DNA of 42,157 nt from Gemmatimonadaceae bacterium (lineage in GTDB: Bacteria; Latescibacterota; UBA2968; UBA8231): contig PBSR01000006.1 of the NCBI GenBank assembly GCA_002726335.1, positions 1 to 42,157 of the forward strand. Reading direction: 5' to 3'. How positions within the stretch are numbered: position 1 is the first letter of the stretch; each line of letters begins with the position of its first letter. A program made the position numbers and the translations under genes. The notes beneath the pieces are model-generated. The model had not been told where the DNA came from, made no database searches, and saw nothing but the letters and a program-made list of their open reading frames with translations. This document shows, piece by piece, positions 24,601 to 31,853 of this stretch.

Positions 24601-24951
24601 CTCAAGTTGCTCAGCGGAGCCCGCGAACAGGACGACCTCGTAAGTATCGGCCTGGGCCGCCGCGAAGACGATCGTACGCTCGATCCGGCCTGCCAGATGC
24701 TGGACGAAGAAATCGAGGTCCGGACCGTCACCATCGATGGGTCGGAAGCTGAACAGGGCTTCCTCCCAGCCAGACTCAAGCAGGTCCGCCGACAACGGTA
24801 GATCCTGACCGGAGAGCACCACGGCAGGCACCGGTGCGTCGAAGTGCAGGCCCTCGAAATGGTCGACGGGGATCGTCTGCGCGCCAACTTCGAGGGGTCG
24901 CAGGGCGAAGGCAAAAAAGAATGAAAAAAGATGTGAAAAACGTGGCTTCAA
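21667..24951 (-). CDS. Secreted M30-like metallopeptidase with sorting-type C-terminal domain
   Basis: A 1094-residue secreted protein. The start is TTG 24951: GGAGG lies a few bases upstream and a signal peptide follows, whereas the upstream frame is not signal-like. Order: two related beta domains (about 24-130 and 138-250), an ASH/choice-of-anchor-like domain (about 250-350), a peptidase region with His568-Glu-Phe-Gln-His572 and a downstream Glu594 in 'WLDEGLSH', as in hyicolysin-type M30 peptidases, then two more copies of the beta domain (775-885 and 888-1000). It ends in a FlgD-like domain opening 'YPNPFNAS', the type used as a type IX secretion signal. It probably degrades external protein. 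It is divergent from the sigma factor across 236 bases with no clear promoter. Confidence 0.82.
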   Translation of the reverse strand: MKPRFSHLFSFFFAFALRPLEVGAQTIPVDHFEGLHFDAPVPAVVLSGQDLPLSADLLESGWEEALFSFRPIDGDGPDLDFFVQHLAGRIERTIVFAAAQADTYEVVLFAGSAEQLEFHGVFSPFVVTATDDPLRLPALFFDGLLLDAPLPTRIPLGAAPPLAGRILDDRIVSARFDLSRGDTELKSVGLPLTDGRFDQPLRFPVESAGPLRVELVVGLQDGTFWGRGSFLFEMAAADGPQAAPAVLAAALLPGGQADISIANLGEADLLILDATTAAPFEVVSTPAPIPPGSTGLIGVRYDGSGGDEGDLIVDTNDPLRPRRHVALRGVSDSGTATSLTWERADVDGVLTAVAPPGFQRFALALFSSRHLLDRDTGFPFSVGPPPPAARAARPVPTARERGEAIRARKSDRLAAQVRSLGRPARRAAQVSYAVGDERTFVFDEFAPVPRQLLPTRVVAVSERAVAFVHVGSAADGGDLSVDDIRAHLAGFDADYGGIVAAFGAPSDVDGDGRIAFLYTPLVDDVGLGGFQDPASVLEETVGGSGNRTDLLFLSPTQPAPSYRSLLVHEFQHLINFHQHVLVRGGESEATWLDEGLSHLAEDLVDGFVSGGNSDNVHDFLADPGAVGLTAQDHVSAAERGAAYLFVRSLVDRFGPAILLRLVQTGLSDRDTVEEAAGVPFRELLAGYAVQLYASGTGLAGHSRFDFSFAGLGGPDTRGFPQPAVLSVDEGELAGTIRPRGVAFVEVEGPVIQLQASVDAELGAVLLPLPADFVARIDIPGDHFAGVHFDPPLPGGLAVGEPIVIRGQVAGTSATRVTAQYSGPDGNLIASFVARVDGEGRFGRTVVFAQGQTGDLELDVFVGDDEGGDFAGSFAPVRVRHDSGPVFLPRGFFDGVTLDAPLPTRIAGGAQLTVSGDVADGADGAVDRVILELVSAGDDRVDFRADVEGGRFEIDLALESELEGEWELRLFTGVDGDFSYRGGFDIVIGGTITAVAEESAVLPESYALSPPYPNPFNASAIIPLTVSGTDPVDVAVYSLGGQRLVTLHSGQLTVGAHQLRWDGHDLGGRPTASGVYLVRVVAGDWRAARKVLLLR

Positions 24952-25187
24952 AGGGGCCCTCCAGCTTGATCGGCGATGGTCAACTTTGTATCGTAACAAG
25001 CAGATTACACAGCCTGACCGATTGCACTGCCTGCCAGATCGTGCCGACAAAAGTCCACGTATGATTGGTCCAACCGCCCGAGGCCCGCAAGCGACACCGT
25101 TTCCCTTTCCCGTCGCTTCGGTCGCGGGTATTCCTCTGTACGCTCCCCCACTTCCCACTCGCTCAAGAAACGTCGCTAAGGAGAGTT

Positions 25188-26042
25188 ATGCTCGAAACGC
25201 TCGGTGACCGGGAGAGTTCGACACTAAGAGCCTACTTCGACGACATCGCCGACTCCGAACCACTCTCCAGGGAGCGCGAGGTCGAGTTGTCCGCCCGCAT
25301 CAAGGACGGAGATATGGTAGCCAGGGACGAACTCATCCAGGCCAACCTGCGCTTTGTCATCGATGTCGCCAAGAACTATCAGAACCGGGGCCTGTCCTTT
25401 CCGGATCTGATCAGCGCCGGCAATCTCGGTCTGATGACGGCTGCCGAACGCTTCGACGGCACCCGCGGCTACAAGTTCATCTCGTACGCGGTCTGGTGGA
25501 TCCGTCAATCCATCCTGCAGACGATCGCCGAGCATGTACGCACGGTACGGTTGCCGCTCAACAAGCTCAGCCTCCTGAAGGACATCTCCAAGGCAACCCG
25601 CAAACTCGGGCAGCACTCCGACACGGAACCCGCCGTCGAGGAGATCGCCAAGGAACTGGATCTGCCGCCCGACGTGGTCACCGACGCGATCTTGAGCGCC
25701 CGGCCGGTCAGCTCCCTGGACGGGGCTTTCGACGATGACGAGAAGCGTTCACTGCTCAACGTCCTGCCGGATTCCAACTCGAAAGCTCCCGACACCGATC
25801 TGATCTACGATTCGGCCCGTCATCAACTGGAGGAGGTCCTCGACAGCCTCGAAACGCGCGAGCAGAAGATCATTCGCCTCTATTTTGGCCTCGACGGCAT
25901 GGAGGCCCTCACTCTCGAGCAGATCGGCGAGATGATCGGCGTCACACGGGAACGCGTGCGGCAGATCAAGGAGCGCGCCCTGAGTCGCCTGCGTCATCCG
26001 ACCCGATACCGGTATCTGGAAGAACTCGCCGACGAAGTCTGA
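25188..26042 (+). CDS. rpoD: Primary-type RNA polymerase sigma factor (sigma-70 family)
   Basis: A 284-residue sigma factor. Region 1.2 (about 10-45) follows a very short N-terminus; there is no region 1.1 and no non-conserved insertion. Region 2 contains 'DLISAGNLGLMTAAERFD' and the -10-recognition segment 'KFISYAVWWIRQSI'; region 3 and region 4 ('LTLEQIGEMIGVTRERVRQI') follow. This compact form is the housekeeping sigma of Bacteroidetes and related FCB phyla. ATG 25188 is chosen because AAGGAG precedes it; the open frame from 25065 is not conserved. A group 2 sigma factor (RpoS-like) cannot be excluded. It ends before a terminator-like hairpin. Confidence 0.92.
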   Translation: MLETLGDRESSTLRAYFDDIADSEPLSREREVELSARIKDGDMVARDELIQANLRFVIDVAKNYQNRGLSFPDLISAGNLGLMTAAERFDGTRGYKFISYAVWWIRQSILQTIAEHVRTVRLPLNKLSLLKDISKATRKLGQHSDTEPAVEEIAKELDLPPDVVTDAILSARPVSSLDGAFDDDEKRSLLNVLPDSNSKAPDTDLIYDSARHQLEEVLDSLETREQKIIRLYFGLDGMEALTLEQIGEMIGVTRERVRQIKERALSRLRHPTRYRYLEELADEV

Positions 26043-26058
26043 TCCGGCGCCAGTCGAG

Positions 26059-26098
26059 CCCGGTGTGCCAGCGGTGCCTGGTATGCCGGGTTTGTCGT
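26059..26098 (+). terminator. Terminator-like hairpin after the sigma factor gene
   Basis: CCCGG (26059-26063) pairs with CCGGG (26086-26090), with an inner CCAG/CTGG stem separated by an internal loop. TTTGTCGTT follows. It is weaker than a standard intrinsic terminator. Confidence 0.45.
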
Positions 26099-26108
26099 TC
26101 TACCGCCC

Positions 26109-26136
26109 TTGATGGCTGAGGGCTCACGCTTACCTT
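26109..26136 (+). promoter_or_regulatory. Promoter-like element for the HDOD gene
   Basis: TTGATG (26109-26114), a 16-bp spacer and TACCTT (26131-26136). It matches the pattern at several other starts. The predicted leader to ATG 26201 is about 58 bases. Confidence 0.5.
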
Positions 26137-26200
26137 AATAAGGTTCAGCCGGCTCTGGTCGGTCTCCCTGTCCTCTCCAACCCCACTGCCGGTCTCCCTC

Positions 26201-27403
26201 ATGTCCGCACAGATCCTCGTAGTCGAGAAAAACGAGAAGATCGGAGGGCTGATCTGCGCCCAGCTGCGCGAGAAAGGGCACGGCGCAAGAGACTGCCGCA
26301 ACGGTCCCGAGGCCGTTCTGGCACTGCGCCAGGAGGGAGCCAATGTGATCCTGCTCGACAATGCCGTGCCCATGGGCGGCGTCAAGACAGCCCGGATCCT
26401 TCGTATGCACGAGAAGTACAATCACATCCCCATCATCATCGGCCTGCCCCCCGAGAAGGAGGAGGCGCGCGTCGTCATCAAGGAGGGTCAGGAGGCAGGA
26501 ATCGCCCACTTCCTGCTGAAACCGTTCACCCTCACTGCCCTGCAGAAGAAGCTCACCGAGGTCCTGGAGAGCGGCGACACGGTCGAGCAGCCGACGCACC
26601 AGGAGATCCGCGACGAGATCAAGAACCTGTCCAACCTGCCGGCCATGCCGGCGGCGCACAGCAAGCTGCTGACGCTGCTGAGCAAGGCCGATGAAGAGGT
26701 CGACATGCGGCAGGTGTCAGCCACCCTCGAGCAGGATCCGGCGCTGACGGCCAAGGTCATGCGCACCTGTCGCTCGGCTTATTTTGGTTTCCAGGGTAAC
26801 ATGATGTCACAAGCCGTGGCCTTTCTGGGCGCCGCCGTGATCCACGGCGCCTTCGGCGATTCCACGGAGTCGTCGGCTACTGCAGCCCTGTCAATGAACG
26901 ATCTATGGAAACACTCCCTGGCCACGGGCATGGCCATGGAGGTCATCGGCAAGGCGGACAAGAAGAAGACCCACTTCCTGCTGGGCACCCTGCACGATAT
27001 CGGCAAAGCGGTGTTCCTGTTCCGTTTCCCCGACCACTTCGGCAAGGTCCTGGACCTGGTGGAGGCCGAGAATATCTCCGTCCTCAACGCCGAGTACGAG
27101 TTGCTGGGCATCACCCACGCCGACTGCGGGGGCGAACTGGCCATCCACTGGGATCTGCCGGGAGAGGTGCGTACCGCCATCACCTCCCACCACCAGCCAG
27201 GTAAATCCACCCAACACCGACGTTTGGCAGCCATGGTGCACATCGCCGACATCGCCGTGCGCACGATGGAGATCGGCTACGGCGGCGATCCGCTCATCCC
27301 CGAGATGGATCCCTACGCCAGTCGGCTGCAGAAGAGCGTCGAAGAGATCATCAAGAACAAGGACGACTTCATCCAGCAGTGCGATTCGATCCTGGGAGCG
27401 TGA
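26201..27403 (+). CDS. Degenerate receiver plus HDOD-domain signalling protein
   Basis: A 400-residue cytosolic protein. The N-terminal receiver-like domain (1-120) keeps the phospho-acceptor position Asp53 and Lys107, but the acidic pocket is Glu9-Lys10 instead of Asp-Asp and the switch Thr is Gly81, so ordinary phosphorylation is doubtful. A short linker leads to an HDOD domain (about 135-330) that retains 'LHDIGK', and a C-terminal helical region. HDOD proteins act in signal transduction, often with cyclic-di-GMP or stress and motility control; their mechanism is poorly known. There is no ribosome site, but a promoter-like element precedes it. Only 4 bases separate it from the next gene. 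Confidence 0.85.
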   Translation: MSAQILVVEKNEKIGGLICAQLREKGHGARDCRNGPEAVLALRQEGANVILLDNAVPMGGVKTARILRMHEKYNHIPIIIGLPPEKEEARVVIKEGQEAGIAHFLLKPFTLTALQKKLTEVLESGDTVEQPTHQEIRDEIKNLSNLPAMPAAHSKLLTLLSKADEEVDMRQVSATLEQDPALTAKVMRTCRSAYFGFQGNMMSQAVAFLGAAVIHGAFGDSTESSATAALSMNDLWKHSLATGMAMEVIGKADKKKTHFLLGTLHDIGKAVFLFRFPDHFGKVLDLVEAENISVLNAEYELLGITHADCGGELAIHWDLPGEVRTAITSHHQPGKSTQHRRLAAMVHIADIAVRTMEIGYGGDPLIPEMDPYASRLQKSVEEIIKNKDDFIQQCDSILGA

Positions 27404-27407
27404 CGCC

Positions 27408-28079
27408 GTGAGTCGTTGCGACCTCGCAACGTCGACTCACCTGAGATCTGGAGGGTCGGTACGGCATGCCCTGGTCGCCGCCATCTGTCTGGTCATGATC
27501 ACCGTCGCACAGGCACCGGCGCAGCGCCTCATCGTCGAAGACAGAACGCCACCAGCCGGTGTGTTCGCCACTTTCGGCGTCGGGGTCATCGATGTCGAAG
27601 AGGGCACCGGGCTGGACGTTCCTTTCGGGATCACGGCGATCTCGCCCGCGCACCGGGTCATGGCGACGATCAACCTCTTCGATTTCGGCCTTCTGCAGGG
27701 GGCCGACAGCAACCCGCGATATCAGCGGTTTTACGATACCCGCTTCGGGCAGGAGCTCTGTGTCGACACCACGACGTCACCGGCCCAACTGGTCCCCTTC
27801 GGTCGATGTGCAGGCGATACCAACGTGCTACGTTCTTTGACCATGGACATTGACGTGTTGCCAGTGGAGACCGTCATCGTCGGCAGCAAACCCGGTTCAC
27901 TGCATGCGGGCATGGGCTGGCGACTCGACGATCCGAGCACGGTATATGGCACGATCGGCATGTTCTTCCCGTCTCACAGTGGCAAGGCCGCCGGTGTCCG
28001 CCTGTCGATGGGGCGGCGCTACATCTTCCTCGGGTTCTCCTGGGGTATCAACGTCCGCCGGGCCATGGCCCTGTTCTGA
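27408..28079 (+). CDS. Secreted protein of unknown function
   Basis: A 223-residue exported protein. A positively charged N-terminus and hydrophobic segment (about 18-36, ending 'APAQ') form a signal peptide. The mature part has alternating short beta strands, two Cys that could pair (in 'ELCVDTT' and 'GRCAG'), and ends in aromatic residues ('IFLGFSWGINVRRAMALF'), reminiscent of a small outer-membrane beta-barrel, though this is not a recognised family. Start GTG 27408 has GGGAG upstream and lies 4 bases after the HDOD gene, so the two may be co-transcribed. No homologue recognised. Confidence 0.6.
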   Translation: MSRCDLATSTHLRSGGSVRHALVAAICLVMITVAQAPAQRLIVEDRTPPAGVFATFGVGVIDVEEGTGLDVPFGITAISPAHRVMATINLFDFGLLQGADSNPRYQRFYDTRFGQELCVDTTTSPAQLVPFGRCAGDTNVLRSLTMDIDVLPVETVIVGSKPGSLHAGMGWRLDDPSTVYGTIGMFFPSHSGKAAGVRLSMGRRYIFLGFSWGINVRRAMALF

Positions 28080-28083
28080 TGCC

Positions 28084-30912
28084 GTGACTGTCTACCGCCT
28101 CATCACCGCCGCTCTGCTCCTGGCCGCCACCGCTGTCAGTGCCCAGGTGACACTGCCGGCCGAATCGCATCCCGGTCTGCTGTTCACCGAGGATCAGGTG
28201 TCGCTGCTACAGGAGCGGATCACCCGCGAGCCCTACGCCACATGGTGGGCGACGGTGCTCAGTCGTGCCGAGAATCCCCCGAACCCGGTCACCGAGGAGC
28301 GCACCAAGGCGCGATACGCCAAGGCGGCGGCTTTCGCCTGGTGGATGACCGGGGACAGCACGTTCGCCCACACGAGCGCCGGCCTTCTGCTCGACATGAA
28401 GTTTCCCCGCGACGATGGCGACCTGGGTGAGCCGCACAACGAGGGCGAGGTGGTCATGCAGTACGCCCAGGCGTACGACATGCTCCACGTCTTTCTCGCT
28501 GACTATCCCGACTCTCTGGCGACGGTGCGGGATCTGCTGGCCGACGAAGCGGACCGCATGTTCGACGGCATCGTCGTGGAGGAGATCGACCTCGGTTTCC
28601 TGGGCACCCTCAAGATCAGGCTGCACGAGACCACGGACCCGCGCAATCTGTCCGTCACACATCTCGACAACTGGCACGTCCGCCTCTACGGCGGGCTCGG
28701 TATGGCGGCCTACGCACTGGCCGACCACTCGGGCTCCGGCGGCAGCGATCCCCAAGAATGGGCCGACTGGGCCCACGATCTGGTGACGCGTTCACTGGCT
28801 CACGTGATCGAGACCGAGGACGGGGGCTACGCCGAGAGTCCGTTCTACCAGCGCTACGCCGCCGATGTCTACCTGCCTTATGCCTTTGCCCTGCGGGCCC
28901 TGTCCGACATCGACCTGTTCAGTGATCCCCTGCTGGACAAGACGCATGACTGGTCGGTGAACATCCGTCTGCCCAGCGGCCGCCGGCCGAACACCGACGA
29001 TGGCCACATCGACGACACCTACGGACACTACCTGGCCGCCGTCGACGCCGACGGCGCCGTGCATCACTGGGATTGGCTGAACAACGAAAACGGGCCGTAC
29101 GTGCGCGGCTTCAACGAACCCGACGCCATCGTCTACTACGACGATACCCAGCCGTCGCAGGAGCCGACGCGGGGGCCGACGATCTTCATGCCGGCTGCCG
29201 GAGACGCCGTGTTCCGCACCGACTGGAGCGAGGAGGCCACCTACCTGCTGCTGCGCGGCGAGCACGGACGAACACGCGAGCAGGGCTTCGGCCACGAGCA
29301 CGCGGACGAAACGAGCTTCATCCTTTATGCCCACGGCGAGATGCTCGCTGTCGACGGCGGTTACATCAATTTCACCAACCACGACAAGGTGAACTGGGGA
29401 AACGCCCACAGCCTCATCATGGTCGACGGCCAGGGGCCACCCCTGGATCGCATCGCCGGGGCCGCTGTAGACGGTGGTGAAGACGCCTACATCGAAGACA
29501 CGCTGACCCATGCCGCCGGGGACTATGCCGAGGTCCGGGCCGAGTACCTCGGGGCCCGGATCCGGCGGCGGGTATTGTTTGCTGACCGGGAGTATTTCGT
29601 CATTGCCGATGAAGCACGCTCCGATTCGGCCCGCGCCTACGAATGGCGTCTGCACGGCCATGGCGGCGGCACCAGCGGTGGCAGCTACTCCCGAGACGGC
29701 TCGCTGGCCCGCTGGACCCGCACCAACGCCGAGCTGCTCGCCTATCTGCCTCAACAGACGGGGCGCACCTTCGCCGAACAGGACACGATCCACTCCTTCG
29801 ACTACCTCGAGGAGCCGACACACACCTTTCTGCAGGTCACCGAGACGGACACGACAGCCGAGTTTCTGTCGGTTCTGTTTCCGCGGGCCACGTTGGGCGA
29901 AGAGCCGGCCCTGACGACGGCGACCTCGACGGGCGGTCAGGCGATCGGTGTCTCGCGCCAGGACGGTGCCCACGAAGTCGCGTGGTCCAAGGCTGCCGGC
30001 GCCGACAGCGTCACAGTCGACAGTGTCGCCGGCGCCGAGTTGAGCAGTGACGCAGCCTTCGGCTGGTTGCGAGCAGAAGGGGACACGATCCGCACCTGGA
30101 GCATTCAGGATGGCACCTGGCTGCGAGCCGGCGGCACGGTGCGACTCTCGGCGAGTGACACCGTCGACGTACTGCTCACGGTGGCAGCCGACAGCGTCGG
30201 CGGCTTCGTGCGCGGTGCAGACACAGGTTACGACATCGTCCTGAACGGCATCGACTCGGTACTTTCAGCCCAGTTCGACGGGTTTTCGACGACGGCCACG
30301 CGCCTCGAGTCGTCCCTCTGGCAGTTGTCGCTGAGCGGCAGTGGCCATCTGCTGTTGACGACAGTGTCACCGGATACCGGGTCTACGGATACGACGACGA
30401 CACCTTCCGACACGACGGTGACCGATCCCGGTGACACGGTGGTCGTGCCGGTGGACAGCACGGTGACGGATCCTGGAGACACGACGGTGACGGACCCCGG
30501 TGATACGGTGGTCGTGCCGGTGGACAGCACGGTGACAGATCCTGGGGACACGACGGTGACCGATCCCGGTGACACGGTGGTCGTGCCGGTGGACAGCACG
30601 GTGGTGGATCCCGGTGACACGACGGTGACGGACCCCGGTGACACGGTGGTCGTGCCGGTGGACAGCACGGTGACGGATCCCGGCGACACGACGGTAGTCG
30701 CGCCGGGTGACACCGTCACAGTCGCTCCTGAAGAAGCCTCTGACTTCTCCGGTGACGGCGTCGTCGACTTCTCTGACTTCTTCCAGTTCGCCGATGTCTT
30801 CGGTCAGTCCGTCTCGGGAGAGGACGCCCGCTTCGATCTGAATGACGACGGCATGGTGGACTTCTCCGACTTCTTCATCTTCGCCGACGCCTTCAGCAAA
30901 CCGGCAGACTAG
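28084..30912 (+). CDS. Secreted heparinase-II/III-like polysaccharide lyase with dockerin-like C-terminus
   Basis: A 942-residue secreted protein, starting at GTG 28084 four bases after the previous gene; the signal peptide ends 'AVSAQ'. An alpha/alpha-toroid region contains 'NWH' (196-198) and Tyr255 in 'ESPFYQRYA', and a heparinase-II/III beta domain carries His404 and His406 in 'GHEHADETSF', the usual catalytic and metal features of uronate-containing polysaccharide lyases. After a beta-rich region comes a Thr/Asp/Pro linker of 23-residue repeats (about 778-876), then two EF-hand-like units ('DFSGDGVVDFSDFF' and 'DLNDDGMVDFSDFF') resembling dockerins. The substrate could be alginate, heparinoid or another acidic glycan. 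The stop overlaps that of the convergent YtoQ-like gene in a CTAG palindrome. Confidence 0.85.
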   Translation: MTVYRLITAALLLAATAVSAQVTLPAESHPGLLFTEDQVSLLQERITREPYATWWATVLSRAENPPNPVTEERTKARYAKAAAFAWWMTGDSTFAHTSAGLLLDMKFPRDDGDLGEPHNEGEVVMQYAQAYDMLHVFLADYPDSLATVRDLLADEADRMFDGIVVEEIDLGFLGTLKIRLHETTDPRNLSVTHLDNWHVRLYGGLGMAAYALADHSGSGGSDPQEWADWAHDLVTRSLAHVIETEDGGYAESPFYQRYAADVYLPYAFALRALSDIDLFSDPLLDKTHDWSVNIRLPSGRRPNTDDGHIDDTYGHYLAAVDADGAVHHWDWLNNENGPYVRGFNEPDAIVYYDDTQPSQEPTRGPTIFMPAAGDAVFRTDWSEEATYLLLRGEHGRTREQGFGHEHADETSFILYAHGEMLAVDGGYINFTNHDKVNWGNAHSLIMVDGQGPPLDRIAGAAVDGGEDAYIEDTLTHAAGDYAEVRAEYLGARIRRRVLFADREYFVIADEARSDSARAYEWRLHGHGGGTSGGSYSRDGSLARWTRTNAELLAYLPQQTGRTFAEQDTIHSFDYLEEPTHTFLQVTETDTTAEFLSVLFPRATLGEEPALTTATSTGGQAIGVSRQDGAHEVAWSKAAGADSVTVDSVAGAELSSDAAFGWLRAEGDTIRTWSIQDGTWLRAGGTVRLSASDTVDVLLTVAADSVGGFVRGADTGYDIVLNGIDSVLSAQFDGFSTTATRLESSLWQLSLSGSGHLLLTTVSPDTGSTDTTTTPSDTTVTDPGDTVVVPVDSTVTDPGDTTVTDPGDTVVVPVDSTVTDPGDTTVTDPGDTVVVPVDSTVVDPGDTTVTDPGDTVVVPVDSTVTDPGDTTVVAPGDTVTVAPEEASDFSGDGVVDFSDFFQFADVFGQSVSGEDARFDLNDDGMVDFSDFFIFADAFSKPAD
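30415..30690 (+). repeat. Four in-frame 69-bp tandem repeats with 138-bp higher-order pattern
   Basis: Copies start at 30415, 30484, 30553 and 30622, with a degenerate fifth from 30691. Each encodes 23 residues beginning 'TVTDPGDT'. Copies 1 and 3 share synonymous bases (GTGACCGATCCC), and copies 2 and 4 share others (GTGACGGACCCC), so the array looks like a duplicated dimer. Confidence 0.95.
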
Positions 30913-31355
30913 GCCGTCATCACGTAGCGCAGCACCTCGACGACCTGCTCCGGTGTTTCGGCCACGGCGCTGGCCGCGGCGTCGACTTCCTTGAGGGCGT
31001 GAGTCAGGTCGGCGTCATGAAGTGTGATCAGCGGCTTGTCCAGGGCGCTGGCCAGCCCGGCTTCGAAGGCGGCGTTCCATTGACGGTACTTGTCGCCAAA
31101 GCGGACGACGACAATGTCGGCATCACCCAGCAGCGTCCGTGTGCGGATGGCGTTGACGCCAGCTCCCTTGTGATCCTTCCAGAACCCTCTGTCCTCGTCG
31201 CCGAGGATGGCGACGCCGCAGTCGTCGCTGGCACTGTGATCGGTCACGGGAGAGGTAAAGTCCACCGGTAGATCAGCGTCAGCGGCGCCACGCACGACGC
31301 GTTCACGCCAGTCGCTATGGATCTCACCGGAAAGGTAGACGGTCCATCGGTTCAT
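30909..31355 (-). CDS. ytoQ: YtoQ-family protein (nucleoside 2-deoxyribosyltransferase-like)
   Basis: A 148-residue cytosolic protein that matches B. subtilis YtoQ: 'VYLSGEIHSDWR' at the N-terminus, then 'NAIRTRTLLGDADIVVVRFG' and 'KYRQWNAAFEAG', ending in 'ETPEQVVEVLRY'. The fold resembles nucleoside 2-deoxyribosyltransferases; no activity has been established for the family. AAGGAG lies 7 bases upstream of the ATG. It is convergent with the lyase gene, with which it shares a CTAG containing both stop codons, and divergent from the small coiled-coil gene. Confidence 0.9.
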   Translation of the reverse strand: MNRWTVYLSGEIHSDWRERVVRGAADADLPVDFTSPVTDHSASDDCGVAILGDEDRGFWKDHKGAGVNAIRTRTLLGDADIVVVRFGDKYRQWNAAFEAGLASALDKPLITLHDADLTHALKEVDAAASAVAETPEQVVEVLRYVMTA

Positions 31356-31384
31356 GGTGGTTCTCCTTTTCTTTCGTTGGTCCC

Positions 31385-31413
31385 TTGAAGTCCGGAGCCG
31401 GTGTCACTAGCTT
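31385..31413 (+). promoter_or_regulatory. Promoter-like element for the small coiled-coil gene at 31463
   Basis: TTGAAG (31385-31390), a 17-bp spacer and TAGCTT (31408-31413), matching the local pattern. Confidence 0.45.
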
Positions 31414-31462
31414 GTTTCTCCGTCAGGGACAGCATCACGTAATGGAGGCAGGTACAGGCACG

Positions 31463-31759
31463 ATGAAATCAGCTCTTGAACTTGCTCTCGAAAAGACCGA
31501 CGATCTCGTCGACAAGGATACGAAGCTGTCGCCTGACCAGGTGGAGGCCATCGATCAGGTTCGCAAAGAGTACGAAGCCAAGTGGGCGGAGCAGGAGATC
31601 GTGCTCAAGGGGCGTGTGGCCAAGCTGGAAGCCGAGGCTGACCCGCAGGCCTTCGCCGAGCACCAGCGTCAGTTCCAGGACGAGATGAACGGGGTTCGCG
31701 ACAAGATCTACGCGGAGCGCGACGAGAAGATTCAGCAGATTCGTCAGGCGGCGGGCTGA
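31463..31759 (+). CDS. Small charged helical protein
   Basis: A 98-residue, almost entirely helical, highly charged protein starting 'MKSALELALEKTDD', with 'LSPDQVEAIDQVRKEYEAKWAEQE' style heptads that predict a coiled coil over most of its length. I recall similar uncharacterised 'MKSALELA' proteins in other environmental bacteria; no function is known. ATG 31463 fits that conserved start; ATG 31442 and an open frame to 31385 are alternatives. GGAGG lies 14 bases upstream, rather far. A terminator follows. Confidence 0.7.
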   Translation: MKSALELALEKTDDLVDKDTKLSPDQVEAIDQVRKEYEAKWAEQEIVLKGRVAKLEAEADPQAFAEHQRQFQDEMNGVRDKIYAERDEKIQQIRQAAG

Positions 31760-31797
31760 GCGTCACCTGACGATTCCCGTCACCGAGGCGGGGGAAT

Positions 31798-31830
31798 GGG
31801 GACGGCCGCTCCGGCAGCCGTCCCCGTTCT
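31798..31830 (+). terminator. Intrinsic terminator between convergent genes
   Basis: GGGGACGGC (31798-31806) pairs perfectly with GCCGTCCCC (31817-31825) across a 10-base loop; GTTCTTGTTCT follows on the plus strand. It could also work weakly for the convergent C25 gene. Confidence 0.8.
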
Positions 31831-31853
31831 TGTTCTGCCCGGTGAGCTGCCGC

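Noticed and set aside
30415..30711. Tandem repeat as a possible CRISPR array
   Set aside because: The units abut without spacers, are in frame and encode a Thr/Pro linker.
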